DNA from: Stichopus chloronotus
Lineage: Eukaryota; Echinodermata; Holothuroidea; Aspidochirotida; Stichopodidae
NCBI GenBank assembly: GCA_021234535.1
Contig: CM037846.1
Coordinates: 15,078,150 to 15,142,149, forward strand
DNA length: 64,000 nt
Reading direction: 5' to 3'
The translations under genes and the position numbers were made by a program. Of this stretch, positions 1 to 12,410 are shown in pieces (the stretch's first letter is position 1; each line of letters starts with the position of its first letter). The notes beneath the pieces are model-generated. The model did no database searches. It worked only from the letters and a program-made list of their open reading frames with translations, and was not told where the DNA came from.

Positions 1-57
1 CTCTATGGGTTGTTTTGGTCTACCTATGTCAGTTTATATTTCAACTTATCATCCTAC

Positions 58-315
58 CTTCGATGCTGCCCCAACCGTATACGATCTGCTCCCGTTTGGG
101 CGAACTCGTCTGAAGGTCTATCTTGTAAGTCACTTTTTGTCCGACGTCACTGAAAAAGAGAAATTTATCTCTGACGTCGACCGCCACCGAAGCTGCGAAG
201 GTCAGGTTAAGGAGAAAGCAATCGGGAGGGGAGTTGTCGAGGAGGCCCGTGGTTGAGGTGTCGTCTAACCGGTAGGCACATAGTTCGGTTTGTCTTGCTT
301 CGATGAGCGTGCCAT
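58..315 (-). CDS. Propeller gene exon 2 (YWTD-type blade)
   Basis: 258 nt between the acceptor CATTTCTAG and the donor GTAGGA, phase 1 to 1. About 86 residues, with one sequon (Asn-Leu-Thr), two cysteines and the Leu-Phe-Phe-Ser-Asp version of YWTD. The reading frame is open only in this phase over the full exon. Confidence 0.7.
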
Positions 316-3300
316 CTAGAAATGAAATGAACGAAGGAAAGTAAAAATAACAGAGAGCGAAAAATAGATAAAGATCTAATGAATGTCCAGTCTGATTAAT
401 CCTCCCATCCATGTAACGAAGACCAAACCTCCCTCTGACACATATATGAGATACTTCGTCCTCACCCCTGCCTCGACCTTCGCATATAACCCACATGGCT
501 TCAGCGAGCCATCACAAAGTGAAACCTTTTCCCTTCCTGACGTTCCCCCCACCCACCCTCTACTGTAGGTTACGTAAGATGGTATAGGGTGATGTTGGCT
601 GCCATTTTCACTTCATTTTCCTGGCTCTCTGGTTCTGCAGCATAATGTGAGCTAAAGTATGTCAATCTCACACTGACTAGTTAACACAAAGCCTTGCAAC
701 TTTTGTTTTTCTCTTTGAAAAGTGTTTAAAATACTCACTTGGAACCACTTAATAATTAAAAGCAAACTTACATGATGAAACTGTAACATGTAGTCTGAAT
801 GTGATTTATTTGTTACTTTCTATTTATTGAGTTTGTCTAGACGTTCGAACTTTTTTTTCCATACCTCTTCATTTTCTACTAATTTCTGAAAACATTCTTG
901 TAGAGATCCCTATCAAGCTGTTTTGAAACTGTTACTAAAACTACAATTTAAATCACAAAGAGCACTAACCGTTCCGTGAATGTTCTAAGGACTAACTAAA
1001 CTACTCGAATGCATAAACATTAAAATACACTCTTGTTAAGTAAAAGTAATAACAGCAATTATTTACTCTTGTGTTGTATAGTTCACATGGAAAGGGTAGC
1101 CCCGTTTTTCGGTTTACGCTTGATGTACACAGAACTGCACTGGTTACCGATGACAATCAAAAAAGAGTGACAAAACGCGGTCGGTAAAAACGTATTAGGC
1201 CTACATACAATTTCTGATTATGAGGTTGCCGAATCATACTTTTAGTTGCTGTCAGGCTGTAATTTTTAGACTTCTGACTGTCTGATATTGAGGGATTCCA
1301 AGCTTCCAGTGGCTGTACTGTCAACATTTTTAAGTGAATGTAACCTTACGAAAATAAATCTACCTTGATGGCGATGGAAAGTGTTCGAAATTGTTCGACT
1401 ATGCTCCCCCCCCCCCCGCGGTGACGGGAAAAAGCGAAACAGAGTGAGTCCCAACAAGGACCCCCGGGGTATTTTCAAAAGACAGGCCAGATGTCAAGTT
1501 TATTAAATTTATTTTTCAGATCAAAAAAAAAATTTTTTAGAGGAAAATACAAAAAAAAAAAGTTGCTAAGGAACACGCGCAACAAATAATTTTTTAGGAG
1601 AAAATCGTGGTAGATACACGGTGGAACTCACTCGGTATGTTTGGTGGTAAACATTCGAGTTGGCCGAGATATTCCGAATAATTGACAAGCTAATATTATC
1701 AGGGATCGAGTGTGTTGCACTGTAAAAAATATCTACACTACAGAAATTGTCTGGAAACATAATTACCAGAACATTTCTGTATTCCTTTTGTATTTCTTTA
1801 TATTATTTTCTGTAAATTTACATTTTACAATTTACATTTTTAACAGTATGGACCTGTGGGTGGGGTAGATTTGAGGACGCGTCCTTACATATATAGCAAC
1901 AGTTTGAATAGTACAACATTTTAACATTGTTACATCTTAAAACAAGGATGAACCCGAGGCACGAAATTTTTTTCCAGCAACCATAACAGATGAGTACAAA
2001 TCCAGTTATACTAAATACTACAAAACTATATAACCATGTATCGTTACTTCATAAATCATTTGTTTGAAATTGATAACATTCCTATCATATGATGGAGGAA
2101 TGTGGAGGAGGCACACTCTCTGTGAAGACTACGCCTCGGTGGAACTGAGTTCACAACATTTCTGACGAAGATCTCTTAAAAATATCTCCCAAATCGGAAT
2201 TTCATCACCAGACTCACCCACCCCCCTCACCCCAACCCTCGGCTTACTGCACAACCTTCTCATTCCGAACAAAGCCAAACAAAGAACTTTTTTAAGAATA
2301 GAATTTTCTCAAAGAAAAAAATAATAATAACAACTTCAAACACAATTTTCTACAGTTGCCAGAAGTCGGAGCTACATTGTCCCACCCATACAATTCTGCT
2401 CGTTTGTTTGAACCCCCACACAGGATAACCACGTTAATGACGTTAATGAGACTGGTTGGAAGGGAATAAAGAATACACATTTGACAGAAAAAAAATCGAA
2501 TTATGCAAAATCGAATTATACATTGAATTACATTTTGGCAAAATCATGATTATCAACCGAAATCACTGCTTCTTATTTTTACATAAAGTATACGGACGCT
2601 GCTGGGACTTACGAACATACATTCACCGGGCAACCAACACCCTTAAATATATCTCCCGTGGAGGCGAAGTCTCTTGACAAATGAAGCAAATTTGATACAA
2701 ATTTTAGAATAACACCAATGTAAATTTGACAGAAGCACCAATGTTATTGTCAAATTTGTAGCAATCTTTTTTTTTTCAATCAAAGTGATTTAATTGCTTT
2801 ATGTCCTGCTATCTTATTCTTCATAATATTAATAATACGATACCTCGGAGGGAATACAAGTCCATGTCTGGTGTTTGTTATGAAATGTCAAATGGAAGAT
2901 GGCAGCCACTGGGTTATATGGTCGTTTATTGCGAAAGTAGAATATATTACTTGGGTGTTTTGGACATGTTGTGTTTACCATGAAAATAGATAATAATCAA
3001 AGAATATTTCTGTGGTGTATACCGAGTGACAATAAACAGTGATACCAATATAATCCACAAATGGAAGAGCAAAAACACATGGAAAGCCGAAATGGACATT
3101 ATTTTTACGGCCTTGCAGTGATATACTTTGACGCAAGAGGTAAAGGTTACTTCAAATTCATTCAACGGTGATTGCAAATCTAGCCCAAACTGAAGCCAAC
3201 ATGCTTGTGCCTTGTACTACCAGCTCAGTAGTGGTTTTAGTGCAGTTCTGCTTCCGAAACTAATCTTTCCAGGAATAGATTTTTTTTCTTCTAAAATTTG

Positions 3301-6300
3301 ATGTATAATAGATACATTTGTTTAACCTAAGTTTGCGAATTCACACACCGCGACGATTTAGCATATATATATATATTCTAATACTCCATATGTTCTCACT
3401 CTTTACTCTCTATAGGAGAGAGGAACTACTTTAACACTATATATTGAAACAAGCTGCAGAGAATGCTATAAATATTTATGTGTGCTACATGTGACTTAAT
3501 GTAGAAAGTGTCAATATGCGTAGTCTTAAAATAACAAAATTCCAAATAAGGTCTCTTCTGTAGACTAAATATTTGCAGCCTTTATTTTTTGCCATATTTG
3601 TATACACATGAACAAACGATGTGTTTTTTTTCCTCTTTTTGGGATCGGGAGGAAGTTGTACGTGTGGGGTGATTAGGTTTGACCCCCAAGAACAAAGGCT
3701 CATCGTGTTAGACATGGTGCTAGAAGCGTGCCTGCGAACGGAAAACTTGCCACCCTTTTGGAGTGGGAATATTTTCCCATAACAACAAACATCAGACATA
3801 GGCTCACAGCACAGAAGGCCTATCCACACTTACGCTGCACTTATGGAAATTTCGCTCTTTCAGAGCGCGACGGGAAGATAAACAAGCCCCGTGGGTTTGT
3901 CTCACAACATGACCCATGACCTTAAACGACTCACTTTCTCAGAGATATGTTCTCTCTCGTTTTTTTTTTTTTCATCAGAGAGCACCGTCAGAAGAAAAAA
4001 AGAAAAAGAAAAAACGTTTAAGCGATTCTCTGAATTCCAGCTGACAGCAATTATGGAGTAAATACGCCTTTTTCCATTTTTGGGGAACGTTGTTTATTTT
4101 TTTTTTGTTATCACATTGCAGACTGTGCAACTGCAAACACCAACCATCTAGTACAATTGGCGAATAGCTCTCACGTTCTCACAGCTTTCGGTTCGCTGAG
4201 TGCCAAATCAGTTGATAAACCATCAACGTTTCTGGTTAATAAGTTGGAAATCAAGTAAGGACTGCACGTAACAACGCTCTTTGTGAAACAATTGAATAAA
4301 ATATAACGAATAAACTGTAAAGTATCTGTCCGACGGGAATCGTCACTCTCAGGGTACTAGTCACATAGACAAACAAATCAAGAAATACTGCAGACGGAAT
4401 GGGGAGTGAATGGGGTAGCAGAAGGGACGGGATGGATCCCTAGAATGGGGGGGTGGGTGGGTGTGTCAATGGCTAAGTTTTGTCATACCCGGTGTGCATG
4501 CCAGGTGCAAATCACCATATTACGGCACTGAAAATCCCCAAACTCTTTGATTCGGTTAATATATGTATGAGCTCACTTACCTGTCTCATCACAACAAATG
4601 CACTCCTATTATCGTGCCAAGAGTGCTGGTATTTTTGTAACGCCGATCCCATCCGGTATTTGGGCCTCCTTCCCATTCTGTCATCTTATGTGCTATTGGT
4701 TTTTCAGTTCTGAACAAAGTGTAGTTGCTATGATAAGGCAGGTCAGTGGAGGTGTTCGGTTAATATGATACTTCAGGCCAAATACTTTTTTTCTCATTCT
4801 TGAGAAAAGGGGATGGAAGGGGGGGGGGGGGGAGGACGAGGATTTTTAGGGGGTGGATCGTGGATCGGATGGTCTAAGCATTCTTACACGATAGGCACTT
4901 AATTCCAAGGAAAGGTTTACCAACATGTATCGATATTTTCATTTTGTACAATCGTTGTAGAAAAACAGGTGGGCTGTCTTGGTAGTAGAACACTGACATG
5001 AATGTTAGTTGTCAGTTCTCTGGAGATACGGGAAAAATGTTCTGCGTGATACTGAGTAATTAAAAATGTGGTCAGTGTCTCAGGTGAAACGTGTCTATAA
5101 TTACCTCCTGAGGCTTTTACAGGTACTACACACTTCGGACATCTTTTAGAAATGCCAGTTACAGTTATACCTTTTTTTTGGAAGTTGGTACGTGACGTAA
5201 CGCTCTAGGAGAAAATGGGGTTCTTGAAGAACAAAGGATTCCTCCACTAGAACAAATGGTTCCCTCCAAAACATTTTCATTTTTAAGTTATTCTTGCAAA
5301 TTATTCTCAAAACACCCTTCGTTTCTTCCTGGATGACAAAGAAAGAATTTTTCTAAGAGTGTCTTCTTAAGTTAGAGTTGATGCATTGCATGCATGAACG
5401 ATATATGGACTAACATTTCTTAACTTTTAAATTGAAAGAAAAAATTAAATTGAATCCCAAAACGGTAACTGATAATATGAGAGTGGTGGCAACAATCTAA
5501 TGAAAACCAAACAGAGTCCCAAACAATGAAAATATTACCATCTCACTCTACTTTTATTGCAATTCTTTCCAAAACCCATCAAACCTAACCTCCCTTACAA
5601 CCTGTTAGGCTCAAGAAGGTCAATTTAAGGCTTATCAAGACTGACAATTGACCCACTTTGATTATCGCAGTGCACACTCAATATATACACTGGCCACAGG
5701 TAATAACCAACTATACCAACTTGCAGCATTATCTGCTGTTTATCATTCTTATGAAAGGGTTGGATTCCTCTGTCTTTTTCCACATTTTCATTGTGTTTGG
5801 TACCAGTTTCAGGGAGTTCTTTTGTTAGCGCGACCTTTTCCCATTCAAATTGTTCAAGGAAGTAACTTTTTCCTTGCCCTGGTGATGTTTTTTACCTCCA
5901 GTGATGTTGTTCAAATAAATTCCACAGTGACGCTTCAGCATAAAAAACCCTTTTCATGGCAAACACAGTTGGCTCGCTATTCGTGCCAAATTGAAAGAAC
6001 GCCTTCGTATATCGATTCAAACTTGAAAAAAAGTAATGGACAGAATAAAGATTTCGTTGTATGAGTGATATTCTACGAATATGATAGGGTACCTTACGAA
6101 ACAGATCGAAAGGCAAAATAATAATAGGCTAAATCAAAATTTCCCTTGCATCGGTCAAAACTTAGCCATTATTTTCAATCTTGTGAATCTTACATTTGAC
6201 AAAAAGAAATGGCTGAAATTGTCATCGTTGCATTGCACCTCAAAGTGATTGCATGTGTACAGTAAAACCAGAAGGATAGGATTACATTCGACCTTAACTT

Positions 6301-9300
6301 TTTTCTTTGTTTGACGGATTACTTATATCATTCAAGGAACGAAATTGACTGTAACTACTTTGAGAAGCGAAAGAAACGGCTAAAAAACGGTAAAAAATAA
6401 AACAATAACTGCTCTTATTAATAGGCGCCAACATAATGAATATGCAAAAGAACAGACTCTTAGTGGCGTATAAGAAACTACTCGACAACTCAAGTGGTCC
6501 CTCCTTGGGCGGTATCGGGCAAAAGTAGTAGGCCCTATTTAATAAAAGAACGCACTGTGTTTATAAATAACTTACAAACTAATCACCTCATTGCGGTGGC
6601 GATAGATCAGCTGTTTTAATTAAATGAATATTCATTACTAGCGTACTTTCTAATGGCAGTGGCAAAAGAAGAAACGGGGACTGTGGGAGGCTGAGCCTCT
6701 CCAATAAAAAAAGTGAGGGGATGAAAGTATGTTTAGCCCTCCCCCAATATTTGCCTGGTTCTCTGAGAATAAAAGAAAGAGGATGCATTATTGATATTGT
6801 ATACATGAGATCCCTGTTTTAAGTATTTACAAATACAGCTTAAAGCACTCTGCAAATGACTTTTCCGGCCCTCTGGATGGCTTGTGAGACCAAAAATTTT
6901 CTTATACGCTCCGCGCCAACCGATGGTGGCGTTCAGCTTCCAACTACGATGTATTTTTTTCGTTCCGTCTGGCCTGCCCAATGGCCTGTTCAAAGAAGAG
7001 CATGCTTAAGTTGAATGAAAGCTATCAACAACTAAACAACCTTTTTTACCGTTTTTGTGGTCATATTGGAAGAATTTGACATCATATGGCAGAATTTACC
7101 ACCTGAAAACCTATTTATTCTCCCAAATTGATTGAATGGTGCACTTAAAATGCATACCAATTTTTGGACATGACATTCAATGTTTTTACCTTTTTTTCTC
7201 TAAATTAAATTAAAATAACTTCCAGTCGTTATTAAGCAATTCGGTCTCACCAGTACACGTCACCAATAGCGTCATCGTCTCCAAATATTATTCATTAGAA
7301 TTAGAAGAGATCTAATGAAGATGCGTCTTTTTTGTAATTTAATTTAAACGTTTGGGTGAAAAATTAATAACTAAATTTCTGTCTGTGAGATATACTTGTT
7401 TCTTGAAAAGGACTACAATCCTGGCCTTATTTTGAACAATCTGTCATTGTCTGTGCCTGGCATAAATGTAAATTATGCCCAATAAATTTAGTAAAGCTAA
7501 TTTGACGTTCCTTCTGATACATTACACTCTGTAAAGTACGACGAAAAGAGTAAGCGTCTGTCCCTCTCACATATATGGTTAAATTGTCAGGTCAGTCTAC
7601 AATTCCTGAAATTCATACTCTATTTCTTAAATCTTTCCTTTTCAGATTTTTTATTTATGGACAGGGTCATGGGGACAAAACAGAAAAAGGCATGTTGGAC
7701 GCAACTGTTTGGCTCTTTACTTCACATCGGCGGTTTCCAAACTCAAATGGGGTCTATGGTAGGGTCTTTTGCCAGCAAAATCTCCATCAGCTACTAAATT
7801 GTCCGTTTCCCCACTCCTCCACCACATGCACGCAATTAGTGTGTGCATGGATTACACGATCAGTATACATACTGCTACGGAAATTGATTGTAGTATAGTG
7901 AGTACAGTAAGAATTATCAACGCCGGGATTGAAGAATGGAGGGAGGGGGGGGGGGGTGAGACTCCTCAAGACGCGTACGCCTTTCAAAGTTACCATAAAC
8001 TGTAAAGTATATGGGCAAATATCACACCTTGGAGAATCATAATTCTTTATGTTCATTCAGTGCATCATAATTGGATATATTAAAGTGATATTATTACATA
8101 GTTCAACGTTTCAAAGCTCTAAGTAGCTCCCTGGTGTTACACTTCTAACCGCGACTGCTCGGGTGAATCAAGACGTAAATTCGGTGAACATGTGAACATT
8201 TTTGCTAGTAAGAGCCTCGTGATTTCTATTGGTTTTAGTACTTCCCGCTTACTCCAGGAAATGACAATTTTTTTTTTATGATCATGACCTCTGTTGAACT
8301 TATAGGTGGCCCTCTCCCAATAAATCGAAGATCTATGACTTTATAAAAGTGTGAATGTTTTAAGGATTATTCACATATTTTGTTTGATATTCATGCCTAC
8401 CTTTACCTGTTGAGGGATGTTGATTACTCATTGAGAAATCGATGATTTATTGTTCGGCGGAACAACGTCGAGAAATAAACATACAAACACACTAACAAAT
8501 CTGCAGACCTACATAAGTTTCACGTAGTCATATGATCGCGTATGCTAACACCGCCTGAGGTGTTTGTGGTAATTTATCTATGGAACTTCATAGAGTTTAC
8601 CCATAACTGCTTGGCCATTGAACTTTCCTTCGTGTTTGACCTATTGCTCTCATGGAAGACTTCAGAACAAGTATTTGCACAAGAAGACAAGATAAAGGAA
8701 AGATTGCTCCGTCTTGGCGTCAAAGGAACATGGCCTATAATGCTGCATTCTGGAGACCCAGCAGAAGTCCAAGAGAAGAATTTTTCTAAAGTAGAGAAGG
8801 GGTGTCTGCTGACAAATGTTAAAATTTCGACAGATATTGAAAATGAATGCTCGGCATGTACAAATATATATAATAATGTGTAAATTTGAGAGAAAAGGCG
8901 GGCCTAGCCTTAAAACAAATCATATACATTGCTAGACGGTGTTAACCATCCGCCCCAATCTTCAAATAGGTTGTGGCACTAAGCACGTGACACATAACGA
9001 ACCTATACGTCACTCGGGCTGTTCTTGAAGAAACTTATGTCCAGTATAGCAAACATGACAATTCGTTTGCCAGATGGATTCTTCACTGACTTCCGTGTAA
9101 CTTCAAGGGATTGGCCACTACATCAAGTTGATGCTCCATAAAAACTTGGAATATTTTTCCTTTTTTATTGGTGAAAAACAATATCTCCACAGTTTGTGCG
9201 GCTCGAAAAGAATGACTTTTTAAAGAAATATTTGTCTCAAAATGGCACATTGCCTAATGGGCACTTGTGATATCACCAAGGCACAACCACATGAATATTC

Positions 9301-10587
9301 TTTGGCTTTGTATTCCTTTACAATCGTGACTGTCTTAAAATAAACATCACAAGGTAAGAGATGTGATCTTAATTCGAAAAATATTTTAAAAACTTTTTTT
9401 TTCTACAATAATATGCCACTGTTTCATGGCATTTTGGTAACCTTGCGTCCACTGAAGATCTTTCTTGACCGGGGAAGTCTCTCTTCAAACAGCAATATCT
9501 TGAGTTAGCCTGTAGCCAGATATTGGCATGAAGGTTTGAAATACCTGCAGTGGAAAATCTTCCTCTATTAATTTAGTACCGGGCCTTCAATTGTCAGTAA
9601 AATATGCCTCATGGTCTGTCATGAAAATGGAGTAGGGTCTCGTCACGTTCAGTGTTACGTTTCAGATCTGGGGTGTGGTGGGGTTGTTGTGGCCAAGGGT
9701 ACATATGCGATGGTGTGTTGAGTTGGTGTGGGTACTGCGGGTGGGGTTCTCACGGAAGCATTCAACCTGCAGTACGTGCATGCACTTCCGCAGTTTAGGA
9801 TTAACACCTAAATCAACGGGATAAACACCTAAATCAACAAATAGCTGCATTAATCGTAACGATATCGATTGATATCGATTATCACATTCCTCGTTCTTTG
9901 AAAAACCGACAGTGGCGGCTTAATTATAACTAAAGTAAATCCCCATAGAGTCCATATAGAATGACATTAGTACATATTCATTTGTCACTGCGGAAGCGCT
10001 ACTCGCTCTTTGTCGACTGAAATCAGAACTGGCTTTGAAATGAGGGAACTAACTTCAGCTTGTAGGATTCCCATACTTACCAGTCCTGAGTATCCGGAGT
10101 TAAGTATTAAAAAGTGCGGGTTAGGGTGAATGGTCAGTTATCGCACGTTACCCTAACTCACAGATTTTATGGATCAGTTGACATTAGTGCATTCAGAAGG
10201 GGTTGATGTACGGTCGAAGACTGGGCCGATGAATTAAATTTGAATGCATGCAGGTTGCTGCCACCAACTGAGGCTATACTAGAGACTTATACTATTGGCT
10301 GAAAATATAATTTGGATCCCCCTCTCAAAAAGATTCCAACTTAACAGACTGATCGTAAATTAACAATTGTAAGTTACCTAATTTCACTACTTCTTTCTGT
10401 GATGCATATTAACATGAACATCACCCTTACCACAACGACAGCAGGTCTACTTTTACAGCCTCAGAAACAGCCCGAAAACAATTGACACTTAGAGCCGGAT
10501 ATATCTAAAAGCTGAACAAACTTTACCTGAGAGTCCTGAGCACTGCAGAGGAAGCACCAAAACAATTACGAATATCCAGAGAAACAT
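58..10587 (-). CDS. LDL-receptor class B (YWTD) propeller protein, N-terminal part, truncated by the window
   Basis: Two minus-strand exons join in phase 1 (10527-10587 and 58-315) across a 10.2 kb intron to give about 106 residues. These are a signal peptide, a short lead and the beginning of a beta-propeller blade series. The phrase Val-Ala-Val-Asp-Val...Leu-Phe-Phe-Ser-Asp-Val corresponds to the YWTD motif of LDL-receptor class B repeats, and Tyr-Gly-Trp-Gly-Ser-Ile-Glu-Gly is the usual lead-in to the next blade. Members of this family are secreted or single-pass receptors. The rest, and so the subfamily, lies to the left of the window. Further exons inside the long intron cannot be excluded. 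Confidence 0.6.
316..10526. other. Long first intron of the propeller gene, no confident exon
   Basis: It contains poly-C/poly-G runs (about 1405-1418, 4819-4832, 7945-7957), AT-rich DNA, one copy of a dispersed repeat (6230-7215) and scattered short open frames on both strands. A 113-codon plus-strand open frame at 8542-8883 is the only one that stands out. Confidence 0.5.
6230..7215 (+). repeat. Dispersed repeat A, copy 1
   Basis: It shares a long collinear series of similar blocks with 46375-47195. Examples are AAAGTGATTGCATGTGTAC versus AAAGTGACTGCATGTGTAT, and GATATGGCAGAATT(T/A)A further on. Diverged, no coding capacity seen. The family is not named. Confidence 0.55.
10527..10587 (-). 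CDS. Propeller gene exon 1 (signal peptide)
   Basis: The ATG at 10587 has a good context (CCGCC before it). It encodes a 20-residue hydrophobic leader rich in Val, Leu, Ile and Phe, ending Gln-Cys-Ser-Gly-Leu-Ser, followed by the donor GTAAAG in phase 1. The start is supported by the leader and by the phase match to exon 2. Confidence 0.65.
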
Positions 10588-10616
10588 GGCGGAGTGATGT
10601 TGAAAATCGCTGCAAA

Positions 10617-10623
10617 TATTATA
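10617..10623 (-). promoter_or_regulatory. Possible TATA-like box upstream of the propeller gene
   Basis: A TATAATA sequence on the minus strand about 30 nt before the ATG. If used, the 5' UTR would be only a few bases; it may equally be chance in AT-rich DNA. Confidence 0.15.
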
Positions 10624-12139
10624 CATCCATCAACTGCAATGAGCTGTTGTACCCAGGTGAACCTCTACAAAGTGAACTCTGAAAGAAATACGAAAGAAAT
10701 GCGATAAACTAGGCTATATTTGTGCCACAGTGGAGGAGTGATGGTCGGTCATTCAATTACTGCTGTAGCAGACGACCGAATGTAGGTAGGAATGAAATCC
10801 GTGGAGAACGAACACACTGCCTGTGTGAGTTCCCTCTCAGCTAGTTACAGCTGGCAGATAAGGAAATGATTGGCACAAAAAGTACAACGAATGTATCTAG
10901 TGAACCAATCACTTTCACCGCTTCCGTGTTGCTACACAAAACCTGCAGGGAAGCTTTCTCAAAAGCCTTCGTTCAATCGGCTTTGCTTGGTGGGGAGACT
11001 TGTTTTGTTCTCAATACTTACACAGTTGATACTAAAAAGTTCTCCGAGAGGGGACATACTTGTCGGATGAATAACTTCGCGTTTCTGTTCCGTTCATAGG
11101 ACAGAGATTTCATTGAGTTGAGTGGTTTTTGAAACGAATAACAAAGAAGTTTGGTGTGAGTATGACGTAGAGGAGAAGAGACGTTTTCTTCCCTTTTTGT
11201 ACATTTTTTCTTTCATGATTGGGTTACTTTAAGGTTTACAAGTCTGTTGTTTGCTTTTCGGCATCACAATGTCTTGAAAGTTCTATTGGATGATGACGAT
11301 GAGAGTGCACTTTTGAATATGCTCACGGTAAGAAAAGTTGGATAAACAGTTAATTTGGCAAACAGACATCTGGGCTACACGAAAGTCAACCTGGGTTGCT
11401 CCATCCTACTTAGCGGGTGACGTTTTACATCGTTATCCAGTTAGCAGGAAGTGTTCCCAAAGTTTATGACCTTACATAGATTTAAGCATGTCTTTTCAAT
11501 CATGTAGCCAAGATTCAAAGAAGCCTCTAAACAACCGAGGTTATGGTGATCTGAAGGTAATCCTCTCGACTGATAATCACAAGAGACTTACCCCACCTTG
11601 TTATCTTACTTTATCTGATAGAGATTAAAACATCCTTTATTGCAGAGGTTTGCCATTCAGAACATTTCCCCCCCCCCCCTAGTTTTCCCCCACCCGATCA
11701 GGTAGTGTATAGTGGCCTGAAAAATACAATGAAGAGGGAATATCTCTATGTCCTATACTTACATATTGAATTTAACTTTCTGTTTTAGGAATTCCCGAGA
11801 CTTTTTTTCACCCGGTGGTAGGCCTTTATCAGAGTTCAGGCAGGGGACGTCGTCCCTGTACCACCTCAGACATTTGTCCCCTGGGCCAGGGGTCCTAAGT
11901 AAACATAATGGACCTACACAAAAATATCATCTGGAATATTTGCACTGGATGATGTATGAACCAAAATACGACCTTCGATCCTGAGATCTAATATTTCATC
12001 CAAGAGATATATGTCGGCTGGAACCTCAGACCTTTGTTACACCTCCAATCACTTCAGCTGGCGTTACACATGAATTTGTGTTTGCCTTCATTTTTTTTTA
12101 ATTTTTTTTATTTTGCTATCCATGACTTCCTCGCTCCAC

Positions 12140-12410
12140 CATTTTAAAGGCAATAACCCATCGCCCTGAACTATATTTTTGGCTACAGGAAAGCAAAATT
12201 CTCAACTGGTTCTAAGTTACTGTACTCTTTTGATTGACAGCAAATTCGAAATATGCAGAGTAGCCCATATTACACAGCGTACATATGGATCTATTGTTTT
12301 GGTAACACATGTGGAGGAATTTAAGACAGGCTGAGGGAGGGACTAGACGTAGGTGGTTGGAAGAATTGAAAATCTCTTGGGTGATGAGTTTTTGTCTTTA
12401 AACTCCTGGT
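12140..12410 (+). repeat. Dispersed repeat B, copy 1
   Basis: Similar to 58540-58860. Shared words include AATTCTCAACTGGTTCTA, TTTGATTGACAGCAAATTC and GACAGGCTG, ending in GGGTGATGAGT(T/A)TTTGTCTTTAA. The second copy carries about 60 extra bases. Confidence 0.6.

Noticed and set aside
41..496. 151-codon minus-strand open frame as one intact coding unit
   Set aside because: Only 58-315 has the propeller motif and sits between good splice sites; the two ends are intron read-through.
5648..6064. 138-codon plus-strand open frame
   Set aside because: No recognisable motif, composition typical of AT-rich chance translation, no splice or promoter context.
10095..10165. GGTTAGGGT / ACCCTAAC pair as telomere-like DNA
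   Set aside because: A single short imperfect inverted pair, not a tandem TTAGGG array.
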